DNA of 64,000 nt from Kazachstania africana CBS 2517. Taxonomy: Eukaryota; Ascomycota; Saccharomycetes; Saccharomycetales; Saccharomycetaceae. Position numbers and translations under genes: made by a program. The stretch lies in contig NC_018942.1 of assembly GCF_000304475.1 (NCBI RefSeq), positions 682,001 to 746,000 of the forward strand, given 5' to 3'. The notes under the pieces were generated by a model. The model was not told where the DNA came from, did no database searches, and was given only the letters and a program-made list of their open reading frames with translations. This document shows, in pieces, positions 9,195 to 18,534 of the stretch. How positions within the stretch are numbered: position 1 is the first letter of the stretch; each line of letters opens with the position of its first letter.

Positions 9195-10691
9195 ATGTCT
9201 GATTTTCAATTAGAAATTTTACAAAAATTAAACGATTTGAATGAGATCAAATCTACTATAAAAGTTTTCCCAACTGTTTCATCACAAGATGTACTTTCCG
9301 CGTTAAACTCTTTGAAAGCTCATAATAAATTGACTTACTCAAAAATCGATTCTATCCACTACGATTTAAGCGATGAAGGTAAAGAAATTGTAACTAACGG
9401 TTCTCATGAAGTTAAATTGACCCAATTAATCAATGAAATGGGTAAACTACAAATTAAAGATGTCATGTCCAAATTCGGTGCCAACGGTAAAGTTGGTCAA
9501 GCTCGTGCTTTCAAAAATGGTTGGATTGTGAAGAATAAAGAAAACGAATTGGAATTAAAAGAAAATATCAACGTGAATGAATTAAAAGACGAAACTAAAG
9601 ATTTATTAACATTGATCTCACAAGGTTCTTACGATTCTATCGATAATAAAGTTATTGCTGATTTGAAAAAGAGAAAATTAATCGTCCAAAGAAAGGAAAC
9701 CGATTTTATCATTACTAAAGGTGCTGAATTTTCTTTAGAGTTAACAAAATTAGAAACTGATATAACTTCTGATATGATTGTCACTGGCGCTTACAAAGAC
9801 TTGAAATTTAAACCATACAACTTCAACTCCCAAGGTATATCAACTCAATCCGGTGCCTTACATCCATTAAATAAAGTCAGAGAGGAATTTAGACAGATTT
9901 TCTTCTCAATGGGTTTCACAGAGATGCCATCAAATCAATATGTCGAAACTGGTTTCTGGAATTTTGATGCCTTATATGTCCCTCAACAACATCCTGCCCG
10001 TGATTTACAAGATACTTTCTACATCAAGGATCCTCTAACTGCTGACTTACCAGAAGATAAAGTTTACATGGAAAATGTTAAAGCAGTACACGAAAATGGT
10101 AAATTCGATTCCATAGGTTACCGTTACAATTGGAAGGAAGTTGAATGTCAAAAATTAGTCTTGAGAACGCATACTACTGCCATCTCTGCTGCCATGTTAC
10201 ATGAATTGGCAAAAGATCCAAAACCAACCAGATTATTCTCTATTGACCGTGTTTTCCGTAATGAAGCCGTCGATGCTACTCATTTAGCTGAATTCCACCA
10301 AGTCGAGGGTGTCCTTGCAGACTATAACATCACTCTTGGTGATTTGATCAAATTCATGGAAGATTTCTTTGCAAAGATGGGTGTCACTGGCTTAAGATTC
10401 AAACCAACCTACAATCCATACACTGAACCATCAATGGAAATCTACTCATGGCATGAAGGTCTAGGTAAATGGGTTGAAATTGGTAACTCCGGAATGTTCA
10501 GACCTGAAATGTTAGAAAGTATGGGTCTACCAAAGGATTTAAAGGTTTTAGGTTGGGGTTTATCTTTGGAAAGACCTACTATGATCAAATACAAGGTTCA
10601 AAATATCAGAGAATTACTAGGCCACAAAGTCTCGCTAGAATTCATCGAAAGTAACCCAGCTGCTAGATTAGACGAAGATTTATATGAATGA
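9195..10691 (+). CDS. FRS2: Cytoplasmic phenylalanyl-tRNA synthetase alpha (catalytic) subunit
   Basis: 498 residues (S. cerevisiae Frs2 is 503). Together with the beta subunit it forms the alpha2beta2 enzyme that charges tRNA-Phe in the cytosol. The N-terminal half holds winged-helix tRNA/DNA-binding-fold repeats (residues about 1-170). The class II catalytic core carries motif 2 FRNEAVDATHLAEFHQVEG (about 354-372) and motif 3 GLSLERPTMIKY (about 455-466). Codon use is strongly biased towards yeast-preferred codons, fitting high expression. The beta-subunit gene FRS1 lies in the same window at 38258-40045, whereas in S. cerevisiae the two are on different chromosomes. Confidence 0.97.
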   Translation: MSDFQLEILQKLNDLNEIKSTIKVFPTVSSQDVLSALNSLKAHNKLTYSKIDSIHYDLSDEGKEIVTNGSHEVKLTQLINEMGKLQIKDVMSKFGANGKVGQARAFKNGWIVKNKENELELKENINVNELKDETKDLLTLISQGSYDSIDNKVIADLKKRKLIVQRKETDFIITKGAEFSLELTKLETDITSDMIVTGAYKDLKFKPYNFNSQGISTQSGALHPLNKVREEFRQIFFSMGFTEMPSNQYVETGFWNFDALYVPQQHPARDLQDTFYIKDPLTADLPEDKVYMENVKAVHENGKFDSIGYRYNWKEVECQKLVLRTHTTAISAAMLHELAKDPKPTRLFSIDRVFRNEAVDATHLAEFHQVEGVLADYNITLGDLIKFMEDFFAKMGVTGLRFKPTYNPYTEPSMEIYSWHEGLGKWVEIGNSGMFRPEMLESMGLPKDLKVLGWGLSLERPTMIKYKVQNIRELLGHKVSLEFIESNPAARLDEDLYE

Positions 10692-10845
10692 TACTGCATG
10701 ATTTTTTTTTCTCACTTCTATTTTGTACTTATAAACTATTTCAAATAAAATAACTGATATATACACTCAATATTACCTTGAATCTTACATCTTAAAGGAA
10801 GAAAAGGAAAAAATCGAAATAAAAATATAAGAACGACAGCCCCAA

Positions 10846-11574
10846 TCAAATTATATACCTCCTATCATATAGCCGGAATGGGACGCCTTTGTAAAAATTA
10901 CTTAAACTCTGATTACTTTCCTCAATATATTTTTCAAGTATGCCAATACATTCTTCTAATTTTAATCCGTCCCTCAATCCTTGCTCAATGGACTGCCATA
11001 CCTTTTTCCGTCTATTAATTTGTCTGGATAAATTCTTATCGGTCTGTCTCCATGAAGCTCCATATCGTGCTTCGAGGTCTCTTATAGATACGTTTCTATT
11101 CAAAATTATTTTCAAATCACCTGAATCTAGCCTGCCACCTGCTATTAACTTTTCCAAATCAACCAAAAAATTAAGTAAGTGTCGATAATGCCATTGTCTT
11201 GGAACCTTATCATACTCCTCCCACAGTTGTGCAATTGAACCTGGCCACTTTATCAAAATGACACCATGATTGTCCAATTTTGAACGGCGTTCTTCTTCTT
11301 GAAATGGGATATTTTCAATTGTCTTTGAAAGTTGGGATAGGAAACTAAGTAAATCTTTTATTGTAGGGTCATATTCATAGTTAGACACTTCATATGTATG
11401 CCATTTATCCAGAATTATGTTATCTACGCGTATTATCATCAGCTTTATCTTGAGCTTCATTTCCTCTACAGTATCCAAAATATTTTGAATATCTGTGATA
11501 GCATCAATATCACTATCATCCGTGTGACCTGAAAAATAGCCTTCATAGTCCAGTAGTTCCAGGTCCTTACTCAT
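10846..11574 (-). CDS. Unassigned protein with Gcr1/Hot1-type (GCR1_C-like) DNA-binding domain
   Basis: 242 residues from ATG 11572-11574, with no S. cerevisiae gene at this place (between FRS2 and BUD27). The C-terminal half looks like the Gcr1/Msn1/Hot1 DNA-binding domain: SIAQLWEEYD (about 112-121), then NVSIRDLEARYGASWR (about 160-175), then a basic helix RQINRRKKVWQSIEQGL (about 183-199). These are the family's hallmark spacing of LWEEW, I-LE-KYG-KWR and RRK. The acidic, helical N-terminal part (1-60) could be a dimerisation segment. The protein is far smaller than Gcr1, Msn1 or Hot1, so it is either a separate family member lost from S. cerevisiae or a domesticated DNA-binding module. 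It is convergent with FRS2 (154 bp). Confidence 0.75.
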   Translation of the reverse strand: MSKDLELLDYEGYFSGHTDDSDIDAITDIQNILDTVEEMKLKIKLMIIRVDNIILDKWHTYEVSNYEYDPTIKDLLSFLSQLSKTIENIPFQEEERRSKLDNHGVILIKWPGSIAQLWEEYDKVPRQWHYRHLLNFLVDLEKLIAGGRLDSGDLKIILNRNVSIRDLEARYGASWRQTDKNLSRQINRRKKVWQSIEQGLRDGLKLEECIGILEKYIEESNQSLSNFYKGVPFRLYDRRYII

Positions 11575-12073
11575 TGTATCTACAGATTATAATTTTCTTT
11601 GAACAAACTCAATATAGTAACTAAAAATCCACTAAATGTTCCCTTTGGCGGCCAAAATTACTCTTAATCGAGAATTAGCTATCGTGAAATGAATGCTATG
11701 AATTATTAGTTATATATATATGATATCAGTACTATCGTTTTTTTTACAAGTTCTGACTTATCGCTAGTGTCTGATACAGATGCTAGAACACCCCATCATT
11801 TACCTTCCCTAATGACGAGGCAATATACGAAAACTAAAAGGCTAATACACAAGGAGTACAGCTAAACAAACTCCACACCCAAATGTCTTCCGTCTGTAAA
11901 CTGACTGCAATGCATCTCATATTTATTACCATGACAGGCTTTTTTTTCTATCTTGTCCTATGCCAGAAAGTCCGACCGCTACTTGAACAATCGCACGTGA
12001 CAATGTGTCAAAAATTTAGGAGACGCCTATATCATTGTCTTCACGTCCTATCTCAAAGGTATATCTTCCACGA
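11575..12073. other. Intergenic between the GCR1_C-like gene and BUD27
   Basis: This stretch of 499 bp holds the promoter of the minus-strand gene at 10846-11574 (TATATATATATGATATC at about 11710-11726) and the BUD27 3' flank. An ORF starting at 11883 on the plus strand runs into antisense BUD27 and is treated as spurious. One CACGTG lies near 11994. Confidence 0.4.
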
Positions 12074-15000
12074 TTACTCTATATTCAAGTTCAGCCTTTG
12101 TGCCTTGAACCTACTCCTTTTAATTGGATTTCCAAATTCATCTATAGGCTCTAGTTCTTTGCTACTATCAATGCCTTCCTTATGTGGCTCATCGTCAAAT
12201 GAAAGTTCTTTCATCTTGGCAATCATCTGCTCCTTCAAGCGGCGATATTCAATATTGATTGACTCATTCAAAACATGTGGATGCAAAGCTAGATCTTCGT
12301 ACTCTTTGTCTTCTCCTATGTCTGATAAATCTTCATTCTCAACAACATCAACCATCATAGGACCATCATTATCGTCCTCCTCGTCATCTTTATCATGGTT
12401 TGAAAATGGTATGAAAGGGTTACTTTCTCTAAACTGAATAATATCATCCTGTAACTCATCGACCTCTTTGTTATATTCTTTGAAATCTTCAACTTTTTCT
12501 AAGACAGTACCAGGATGTTCCTCTAAATCATCGTCATACATACCAAGAAGATACGCTTTTGCCATATCGTCTAAATTCTCACCTAATGCACTATAATCCA
12601 CATTTGCAACATGAACAGAGTCCTCATTTTTACCCAGCTTTCCTATGACATCCTTGATTTCCGTAGGGAAATCTTCATAATAACCCGAATTGTCATCTTG
12701 GTCTTTCTTTGAAACGTTATCTTTTTCTTGCAAAGTTTTTCCACCGCCAATTTCATCTTGTTCAAAATCGTCTGCCTCTACAATGCGTGTTTCCAAATCA
12801 TCTTCAGGATCGGAACTCATTTCATCTAAAAGTTCCAAGTTTTTATTTCTTTGTTGGGGTTTTTGAACTCTCGGTCTCATAAGTGAACTCATTTTCTTTT
12901 TAAAAGGTTTCGATGTTTCAATACTTGATCTGAGACCTTTTTCTGTTGTGTTTTTAGCCGCGCATTTAACGTCTTTTATTGATAACTCCCCTGAGCACTC
13001 CACAGATGGATTGAAATCATCTGAGCTTTCAAATATATCTGAGATGATCGGATTAACTGAAGAAATAATCTTTGAAGTCTTAGCTGTACCAGCTATATCC
13101 TTCTCTTTGGTAGCGTCATAGATCTCCTCGGCAATCCTTGAAAGGTCCCTGTCAGATGAAGACTTATCAAGGCCTTCTTTTGTCTTAAGAAACTTACTCA
13201 CTTTCCTGACACGAGACGGTTCATTGATAGCATCAGCTACATTAGTATCGTGCTCCACAATAAAATCTGACATTACAGGATTCATCCTTGTCGTTGAGTT
13301 TGAAGAATTATTTACCTCACCTTCACCCACATCTTTTTCGATAATGGGGTCTGTCATAGTCGTATTAGCCATTCTTGCAAATCTACTGTGTTTCTTGATA
13401 GGCTTCGATTCTTCATAATGTTCTCGTACATGACCTGTAACAGCAGAGTTGGTTACGTCGTCGTTACCTTCAACTGTATGGTATAAAGGCTCCACATCGT
13501 TTTCTACAAAGCTATCAACCATTACAGCCTCCCTAATGTCCGACACATCGTCTTTTGTTTCGGTAGGATGACGTTCCCGCTGATGTGATGAGCTCCTATC
13601 TTTTTTGAATCTAGAAACACGCCTAGTTTTCACTTTGTTTTTATAATCTGCCTTTTCTTCCTCTAAATGAGCCTCATTAGTGACTTGTTTTTTATATTTA
13701 TCATGAATCTGATCCGCATCTTGAACACCAAGCAGACTTGCAAAGAGGTCACTATCAAACTCATTTAGGTGTGGGTTATTTGTATCATCTACCATATCAT
13801 CGGCAAATGTTTCATATGGACCCATATTAAATATTGGGAATCTATGGGTTTGTTTTTTGGTCTCTTCTTTGAAACTTTCAACTTCATGTATATCTAAAGC
13901 TGGTGCAAAACCAACACTCTTCTTCTTTTTCTTTTTGTCTAATCCTGATCCAGTACCTTTCTTTAAAATTGATTTACCTGCATCTTTTGGGGCTTGCTTT
14001 GTATTTGAACTTACTATTGGCTTAGTCGCATGGTCAGTCATTGACACTTCTGATTTAATAATAGATTTAGATGCACGAAGCTTATTGATCTGCTCCAGGA
14101 ATGAACTTTGAGCAGCGACACCAGGGACGAGAGATGCCTGTGAAAAATTGCTCTCATGATCACCATCTTCTTCATATTCGCTATCTTCCGAATGATTCTC
14201 ATCATAAGTGTAACGTCCGCCTTGGAAAGCTTCATAATCATATTCAATGTCATCAGAAGTAATTGTACCATCATCTAATTGATCTTGTTCATCCATCTGT
14301 TCGACTAGATCGGCAAAGGTGTAGATATTATCGGTATCTACATTAGGAATGCCGGTATCCACAACGGGTCGATAAGAATTTACGTCATTAACCGTTAATT
14401 CTTCAACGTTCTCTAATACATCATTATCTAGGTTCTTTTCGAAGCTCTTGTTTTTTTCCTGCAAAAGCTTGCCCCTGACGTTATTGGCAAATGAATCTCC
14501 ATATTCAATCTCCTTACTTGGCAACTCTTTCTCAAGCTTTGCGTCTTCTGATCCCAGTAACTTAGATTCCAGATCTTCACCAGCTTTTCCGTATGTGGCA
14601 GGGGAAACCGTGCTACTTATCACATTACCTTCGTCATCCAATTCCTCTCTGATTTCCATGGGCAGTGTGTCGTTGTCATACTCATCCCGCAAAGGTGCTG
14701 TAGCAGCATTTTCGTCACGAGATTTCAAAGTCTTTAAATTGTTTAAAGTCGTTCGAGCCTCTTTTATTTTGTCTTCAAATTTTTCAATAGCCTCTTCCAT
14801 CAATCTTAACTTGAAATCTACAAAGGCTATCACTTCATCACACGGCTTTTCAACAAAATACTCATACCCTATGCTTAGATACACTTTATCATAGGCAATT
14901 ATTACATCACCAAATACTCTCCCATTTTTCTGCTGGCTCTCATTATTTTCATCGGCTCTTTCCGACCTTTCACGAAATTCATAGAGATTTGCTCTTATAC

Positions 15001-15103
15001 CAATGTAATGTGTCCTCTGATCTGTGAGAAAATCACGCTTTTCCTTCAGGTTGTCCAATGTTTTTGTAACAGAAGTGGTCAAGGTATCTAATTCTGCATC
15101 CAT
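12074..15103 (-). CDS. BUD27: Unconventional prefoldin Bud27 (URI family)
   Basis: 1009 residues, against about 796 in S. cerevisiae; the excess is in the long acidic disordered middle. The N-terminal alpha-prefoldin domain (residues about 1-150) has a coiled-coil hairpin and the central motif VFGDVIIAYDKVYLSIGYEYFVEK. Bud27/URI acts in TOR signalling, assembly of RNA polymerases I-III and translation initiation. Conserved islands include MEIREELDDEGNVISS, the TFADLVEQMD segment, SNPFIPFSN and the basic C-terminus SRFKAQRLN. The frame opens upstream at a GTG, but the first ATG is 15101-15103 (MDAELDTL), matching the family. It is divergent from EPL1. Confidence 0.93.
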   Translation of the reverse strand: MDAELDTLTTSVTKTLDNLKEKRDFLTDQRTHYIGIRANLYEFRERSERADENNESQQKNGRVFGDVIIAYDKVYLSIGYEYFVEKPCDEVIAFVDFKLRLMEEAIEKFEDKIKEARTTLNNLKTLKSRDENAATAPLRDEYDNDTLPMEIREELDDEGNVISSTVSPATYGKAGEDLESKLLGSEDAKLEKELPSKEIEYGDSFANNVRGKLLQEKNKSFEKNLDNDVLENVEELTVNDVNSYRPVVDTGIPNVDTDNIYTFADLVEQMDEQDQLDDGTITSDDIEYDYEAFQGGRYTYDENHSEDSEYEEDGDHESNFSQASLVPGVAAQSSFLEQINKLRASKSIIKSEVSMTDHATKPIVSSNTKQAPKDAGKSILKKGTGSGLDKKKKKKSVGFAPALDIHEVESFKEETKKQTHRFPIFNMGPYETFADDMVDDTNNPHLNEFDSDLFASLLGVQDADQIHDKYKKQVTNEAHLEEEKADYKNKVKTRRVSRFKKDRSSSHQRERHPTETKDDVSDIREAVMVDSFVENDVEPLYHTVEGNDDVTNSAVTGHVREHYEESKPIKKHSRFARMANTTMTDPIIEKDVGEGEVNNSSNSTTRMNPVMSDFIVEHDTNVADAINEPSRVRKVSKFLKTKEGLDKSSSDRDLSRIAEEIYDATKEKDIAGTAKTSKIISSVNPIISDIFESSDDFNPSVECSGELSIKDVKCAAKNTTEKGLRSSIETSKPFKKKMSSLMRPRVQKPQQRNKNLELLDEMSSDPEDDLETRIVEADDFEQDEIGGGKTLQEKDNVSKKDQDDNSGYYEDFPTEIKDVIGKLGKNEDSVHVANVDYSALGENLDDMAKAYLLGMYDDDLEEHPGTVLEKVEDFKEYNKEVDELQDDIIQFRESNPFIPFSNHDKDDEEDDNDGPMMVDVVENEDLSDIGEDKEYEDLALHPHVLNESINIEYRRLKEQMIAKMKELSFDDEPHKEGIDSSKELEPIDEFGNPIKRSRFKAQRLNLNIE

Positions 15104-15632
15104 AATGACAGGCACAGTCTCAAAGTTATCAGCTAATCCCTAACCACTTTTGTCAAGATAGATCAGCATCTCATCGCCAATGTCAAACCGTAAATAAAAA
15201 TCTTATATAATACTGGAAAAAAAAAACTCTACATAAAAAACCCAACCATATAACACGTGACTAAATAGAAAAACGCTATCATGGCATACGGAGCTGCTGT
15301 CCGGGACAACAAATTCTTTTTCATTTACTGCCGGCGGACAGAGTTTTTTCTTACAAATTCAACTCACTTGAGAAGGGGGGTAACATTGTAAGCTCCCAGA
15401 AATATTGCAATAATTAACGGCGTAAAACAGTCTTTGAAACAAGATAACTCATTACTTGGTGTTGTCAATACTAGTGGTCGCACATATTTGCCCTTTTCCT
15501 ACTATAAAAAGGGCTCTTTTCCCAACGTTTATTATTGATTATTTGCATTTGTACATTCCACCACAAAAATTTTTGCCACCGTCCGGACACTTTGTTATTT
15601 GAGTATTTTCTCGGACAGTCACGTGGCCCATA
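15104..15632. promoter_or_regulatory. BUD27-EPL1 divergent promoter
   Basis: 529 bp with no gene. Notable are a CACGTG at about 15254, another at 15620-15625 just before the EPL1 ATG, and several CGGACA/TGTCC elements: the 11-bp palindrome TGTCCGGGACA at 15298-15308, CGGACAG at 15335 and 15612, and GTCCGGAC at 15581. The repeated CGG half-sites look like targets of a zinc-cluster regulator, which is inference. Confidence 0.45.
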
Positions 15633-18122
15633 ATGCCTAATCCTACCGTTCGTAATGATAAAGACTTAAATACCCGTTTCAGACATCGAAAGATATCCGT
15701 CAAGCAAAGACTAAGAATATACCAGCCAAATGATTTGAAAAATCTGGATAAAGATGAACTACAACAGCGTGAAGTTGTCGACATAGAGACAGGTGTTGAA
15801 AAAAATGAGGAAAAAGAAGTTCATCTTTTAAAAATTTTACAAAAGGGTAGCAATCAACAGATAAATGATAAAAAGAAGGAATACATCCCGACGCCAAGCG
15901 CGTCCACTACCTGGAATGAATATGACGACTTTTATTATGGTAAATTTCAAAGTCCTGTTGGCTATATTAAATTTTCTGCTACCGTGGAAGATTGTTGTGG
16001 CGCTGCATATAATATGGATGAAACCGACGAAATATTCCTTAAAGATGAAATAAATGATAGAGAAGAATTTAAAGATAATCAATTGAGTGAAGACGAATTT
16101 GAAATTCTGTGTACAACATTTGAAAATGCTATACGAGAGAGACAACCTTTTCTTGGTATGGATCCCGAAACAATACTGTCATTTGAGGAAATAAAGCCGA
16201 CCTTATTGAAAGTCGACTATGATGACAATGGGATAAGATCTGCATTGACTAGCGAACTAAACTTTAATAATGAGAAAAGGTTTTTGACAAAATTTGATTC
16301 ACCTTCTCAGGCATACCTAAGAGCTCTACCCATTTTGATCGAAAGTTACGGCTCCAAGGTTTACGATCACTGGAAGCTACGTAAAATTGAATCCAATGGT
16401 ACTGAAATTTTCCCACAATTAAAGTTTGAACGTCCTGGTGAAAAAGAAGAAGTCGATCCTTATGTTTGTTTCCGTAGAAGAGAAGTTAGGCACCCAAGAA
16501 AGACAAGACGTATCGATATTATAAATAGTCAAAAATTGAGATTATTGCGAAAAGAATTGGAACATGCAAAGGAATTAGCTTTTCTAGTTGCAAAACGTGA
16601 ACAAGCTTCGTTGAAGCTTCTCGAGGCTGAATCAGATGTGTTCAGTGATAGATGTCAGATAAAGAGTTTGAAGCGTAATCTAAATCTCAGTGCGGAAGAA
16701 GACGATTTGATTAATCATAAGAGAAAACGTACGAACTTGATCACCTTGGAAAAGAAGAAACAACTCGAAGAGGAAGCGTTGGCTGCCAAGTTGGCAAAAG
16801 AAAGAGCCGAAGCAGCTGCTGCAATTACATCAGATTCATCAATGAGAAAAGCAAACAAGGGAAAATTGTCGAAGCGACAGCTAGAACAGATGGTAAAATC
16901 TGGTGCCAAATTAACTAAACAACAATTACAACAATTGAAACAATACCAAAAGAATGATAACAGCAAGCTTGATAACTCTCTTAAACAACTACAGCAAGAA
17001 AAGAACAAGCTGGCTTTGCAATCCCAACAACAAGCACCTTCTGTTGCATCTCATGTCTACGTAAAGTTACCATCATCCAAGGTTCCTGATATTGTGCTAG
17101 ATGATGTTGACAACCTTCTATCCAGTAAAGAAAGGAATGCGAGAAATTATGTTCAGGAAAGAATGGAAAAGAGAAGAATTGAGGATGCCAATATGTTCTT
17201 CAATTTAACAGATGATCCTTTCAATCCAATATTTGATATAACTTTACCAAACAGTGTTGCTCCAAGCGATGCGCCCTTTTCATCAATTGCTTCTTCCAAA
17301 TTTGAAATTGATAAGTCCTATTATGTTCCAGATTTAAGAGATTATCTAAATGGTACAACTGATAACATTATTGTTTTCAATAAGGACGGTGAAAAAATTA
17401 CCACAAATACAGAGCAATATAAAAAATTAGAAATTTATGATCCTTTCCAACAAAGAAAGGAAATTCATTCTAGAGAATACCCAGTTAAATTTAGAAGACG
17501 TATCGGTAGATGTAACATACAATATTTCGATCGTAAACCCAATGGCTCATTTCCCGAAAAGTATAGTAGCCTGAATGAATTTATAGATTTTGATGCTATC
17601 GAAAAGGAAGAATATGGTGACGCTCAGAAGGCCATTAACGTATACGATTCAAAAGCTGACGAGTTAGTAAGGCTATATGATAAATGGAAATATGATTCTC
17701 CCCAAAATGATTACGGATTGCCATTTTCTGTCGAGCCTTCCAAACTGAATAAAATTTCTAATGAAACTCAAGTCATACGTTTTGGTACCATGCTAGGTAG
17801 TAAGTCCTACGAACAGCTTAGAAAATCCACAATAAAATATCGCCGGGAATATATTGCCAGAATTAAGCAGCAAAAAATTGATGCACAGCAATCGCTGCAA
17901 CAAGATCAACAAAGTCAACGAGAATCACCAGCTCCTGGTACTCAAATCAACAAAAGCAACTCTAATTCTACCTCTAGCATTGCACTATCACCAAAAATGC
18001 AATCAACTGTGCCTTTGACTAGTCCATCCGATAATCCTGTAATTAAAAACGAAACTAAATTTGGGTCAACTCCTTCGCCGATGTCACAGGCTGTCCCCGT
18101 AACTCAAAAAAAGACATCTTAA
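15633..18122 (+). CDS. EPL1: Enhancer of polycomb-like protein, NuA4 subunit
   Basis: 829 residues (S. cerevisiae Epl1 is 832). Epl1 is the scaffold of the NuA4 and piccolo-NuA4 histone H4/H2A acetyltransferase, binding Esa1 and Yng2. The N-terminal EPcA region begins [18 protein letters not shown] and continues through the conserved stretch [10 protein letters not shown] ... [12 protein letters not shown]...RKTRRID (about 245-300), which is the signature of the family. A Gln/Lys-rich middle and a Ser/Gln-rich C-terminus follow. The ATG at 15633 is only about 8 bp after a CACGTG, so the transcription start must be very close or upstream of that box. It is tandem with BST1. Confidence 0.94.
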   Translation: MPNPTVRNDKDLNTRFRHRKISVKQRLRIYQPNDLKNLDKDELQQREVVDIETGVEKNEEKEVHLLKILQKGSNQQINDKKKEYIPTPSASTTWNEYDDFYYGKFQSPVGYIKFSATVEDCCGAAYNMDETDEIFLKDEINDREEFKDNQLSEDEFEILCTTFENAIRERQPFLGMDPETILSFEEIKPTLLKVDYDDNGIRSALTSELNFNNEKRFLTKFDSPSQAYLRALPILIESYGSKVYDHWKLRKIESNGTEIFPQLKFERPGEKEEVDPYVCFRRREVRHPRKTRRIDIINSQKLRLLRKELEHAKELAFLVAKREQASLKLLEAESDVFSDRCQIKSLKRNLNLSAEEDDLINHKRKRTNLITLEKKKQLEEEALAAKLAKERAEAAAAITSDSSMRKANKGKLSKRQLEQMVKSGAKLTKQQLQQLKQYQKNDNSKLDNSLKQLQQEKNKLALQSQQQAPSVASHVYVKLPSSKVPDIVLDDVDNLLSSKERNARNYVQERMEKRRIEDANMFFNLTDDPFNPIFDITLPNSVAPSDAPFSSIASSKFEIDKSYYVPDLRDYLNGTTDNIIVFNKDGEKITTNTEQYKKLEIYDPFQQRKEIHSREYPVKFRRRIGRCNIQYFDRKPNGSFPEKYSSLNEFIDFDAIEKEEYGDAQKAINVYDSKADELVRLYDKWKYDSPQNDYGLPFSVEPSKLNKISNETQVIRFGTMLGSKSYEQLRKSTIKYRREYIARIKQQKIDAQQSLQQDQQSQRESPAPGTQINKSNSNSTSSIALSPKMQSTVPLTSPSDNPVIKNETKFGSTPSPMSQAVPVTQKKTS

Positions 18123-18534
18123 ATTTGCAAAACTAAATGTTTCATCACAAGAGTCTATTTGCTATGCTGGTTATATCAATTATGACGAGGATCACTTAGA
18201 CTCTTCAATTCACTTCTGGTTATGTCAAAAAGAAAAAACAAATCACAACCTCAGAATGACATACGCATGTATTATTAAAAACTAAAAAAATCAATAAAAG
18301 AAAAGGGCTAGGACTTTTTCAAGGACATAGGCATTTACTTATAATGTCGCATATACATATATATTTTTAATGTATATATTTAACGATTTTCATGCATTTA
18401 TTTAGTTTCCTCTTCATATATCTCTCGCGTTCGGGAAAACTTCAAGTGAAATAAATTTCAGATCTATTAGTTCTGTAATGTTTCATCTCTTTTGCAAAGG
18501 GTAGTAAATTCTATGAATCAGCTTCCAAAAGTAA
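18123..18534. other. Intergenic between EPL1 and BST1
   Basis: 412 bp, AT-rich, with ACATATACATATATAT near 18348-18365 that could serve EPL1 3' processing or the BST1 promoter. Two upstream ATGs precede the BST1 start: a 9-codon uORF at 18478-18504 and one at 18513-18569 that overlaps the BST1 start out of frame. Confidence 0.5.

Noticed and set aside
11883..12437. 184-codon plus-strand ORF starting MSSVCKLTAMHL, running antisense into BUD27
   Set aside because: Its second half is a Ser/Leu-rich shadow of BUD27 acidic codons, and the first 190 bp show no protein family character.
14448..14894. 148-codon plus-strand ORF inside BUD27
   Set aside because: It is a Ser-rich antisense shadow of the BUD27 coding frame.
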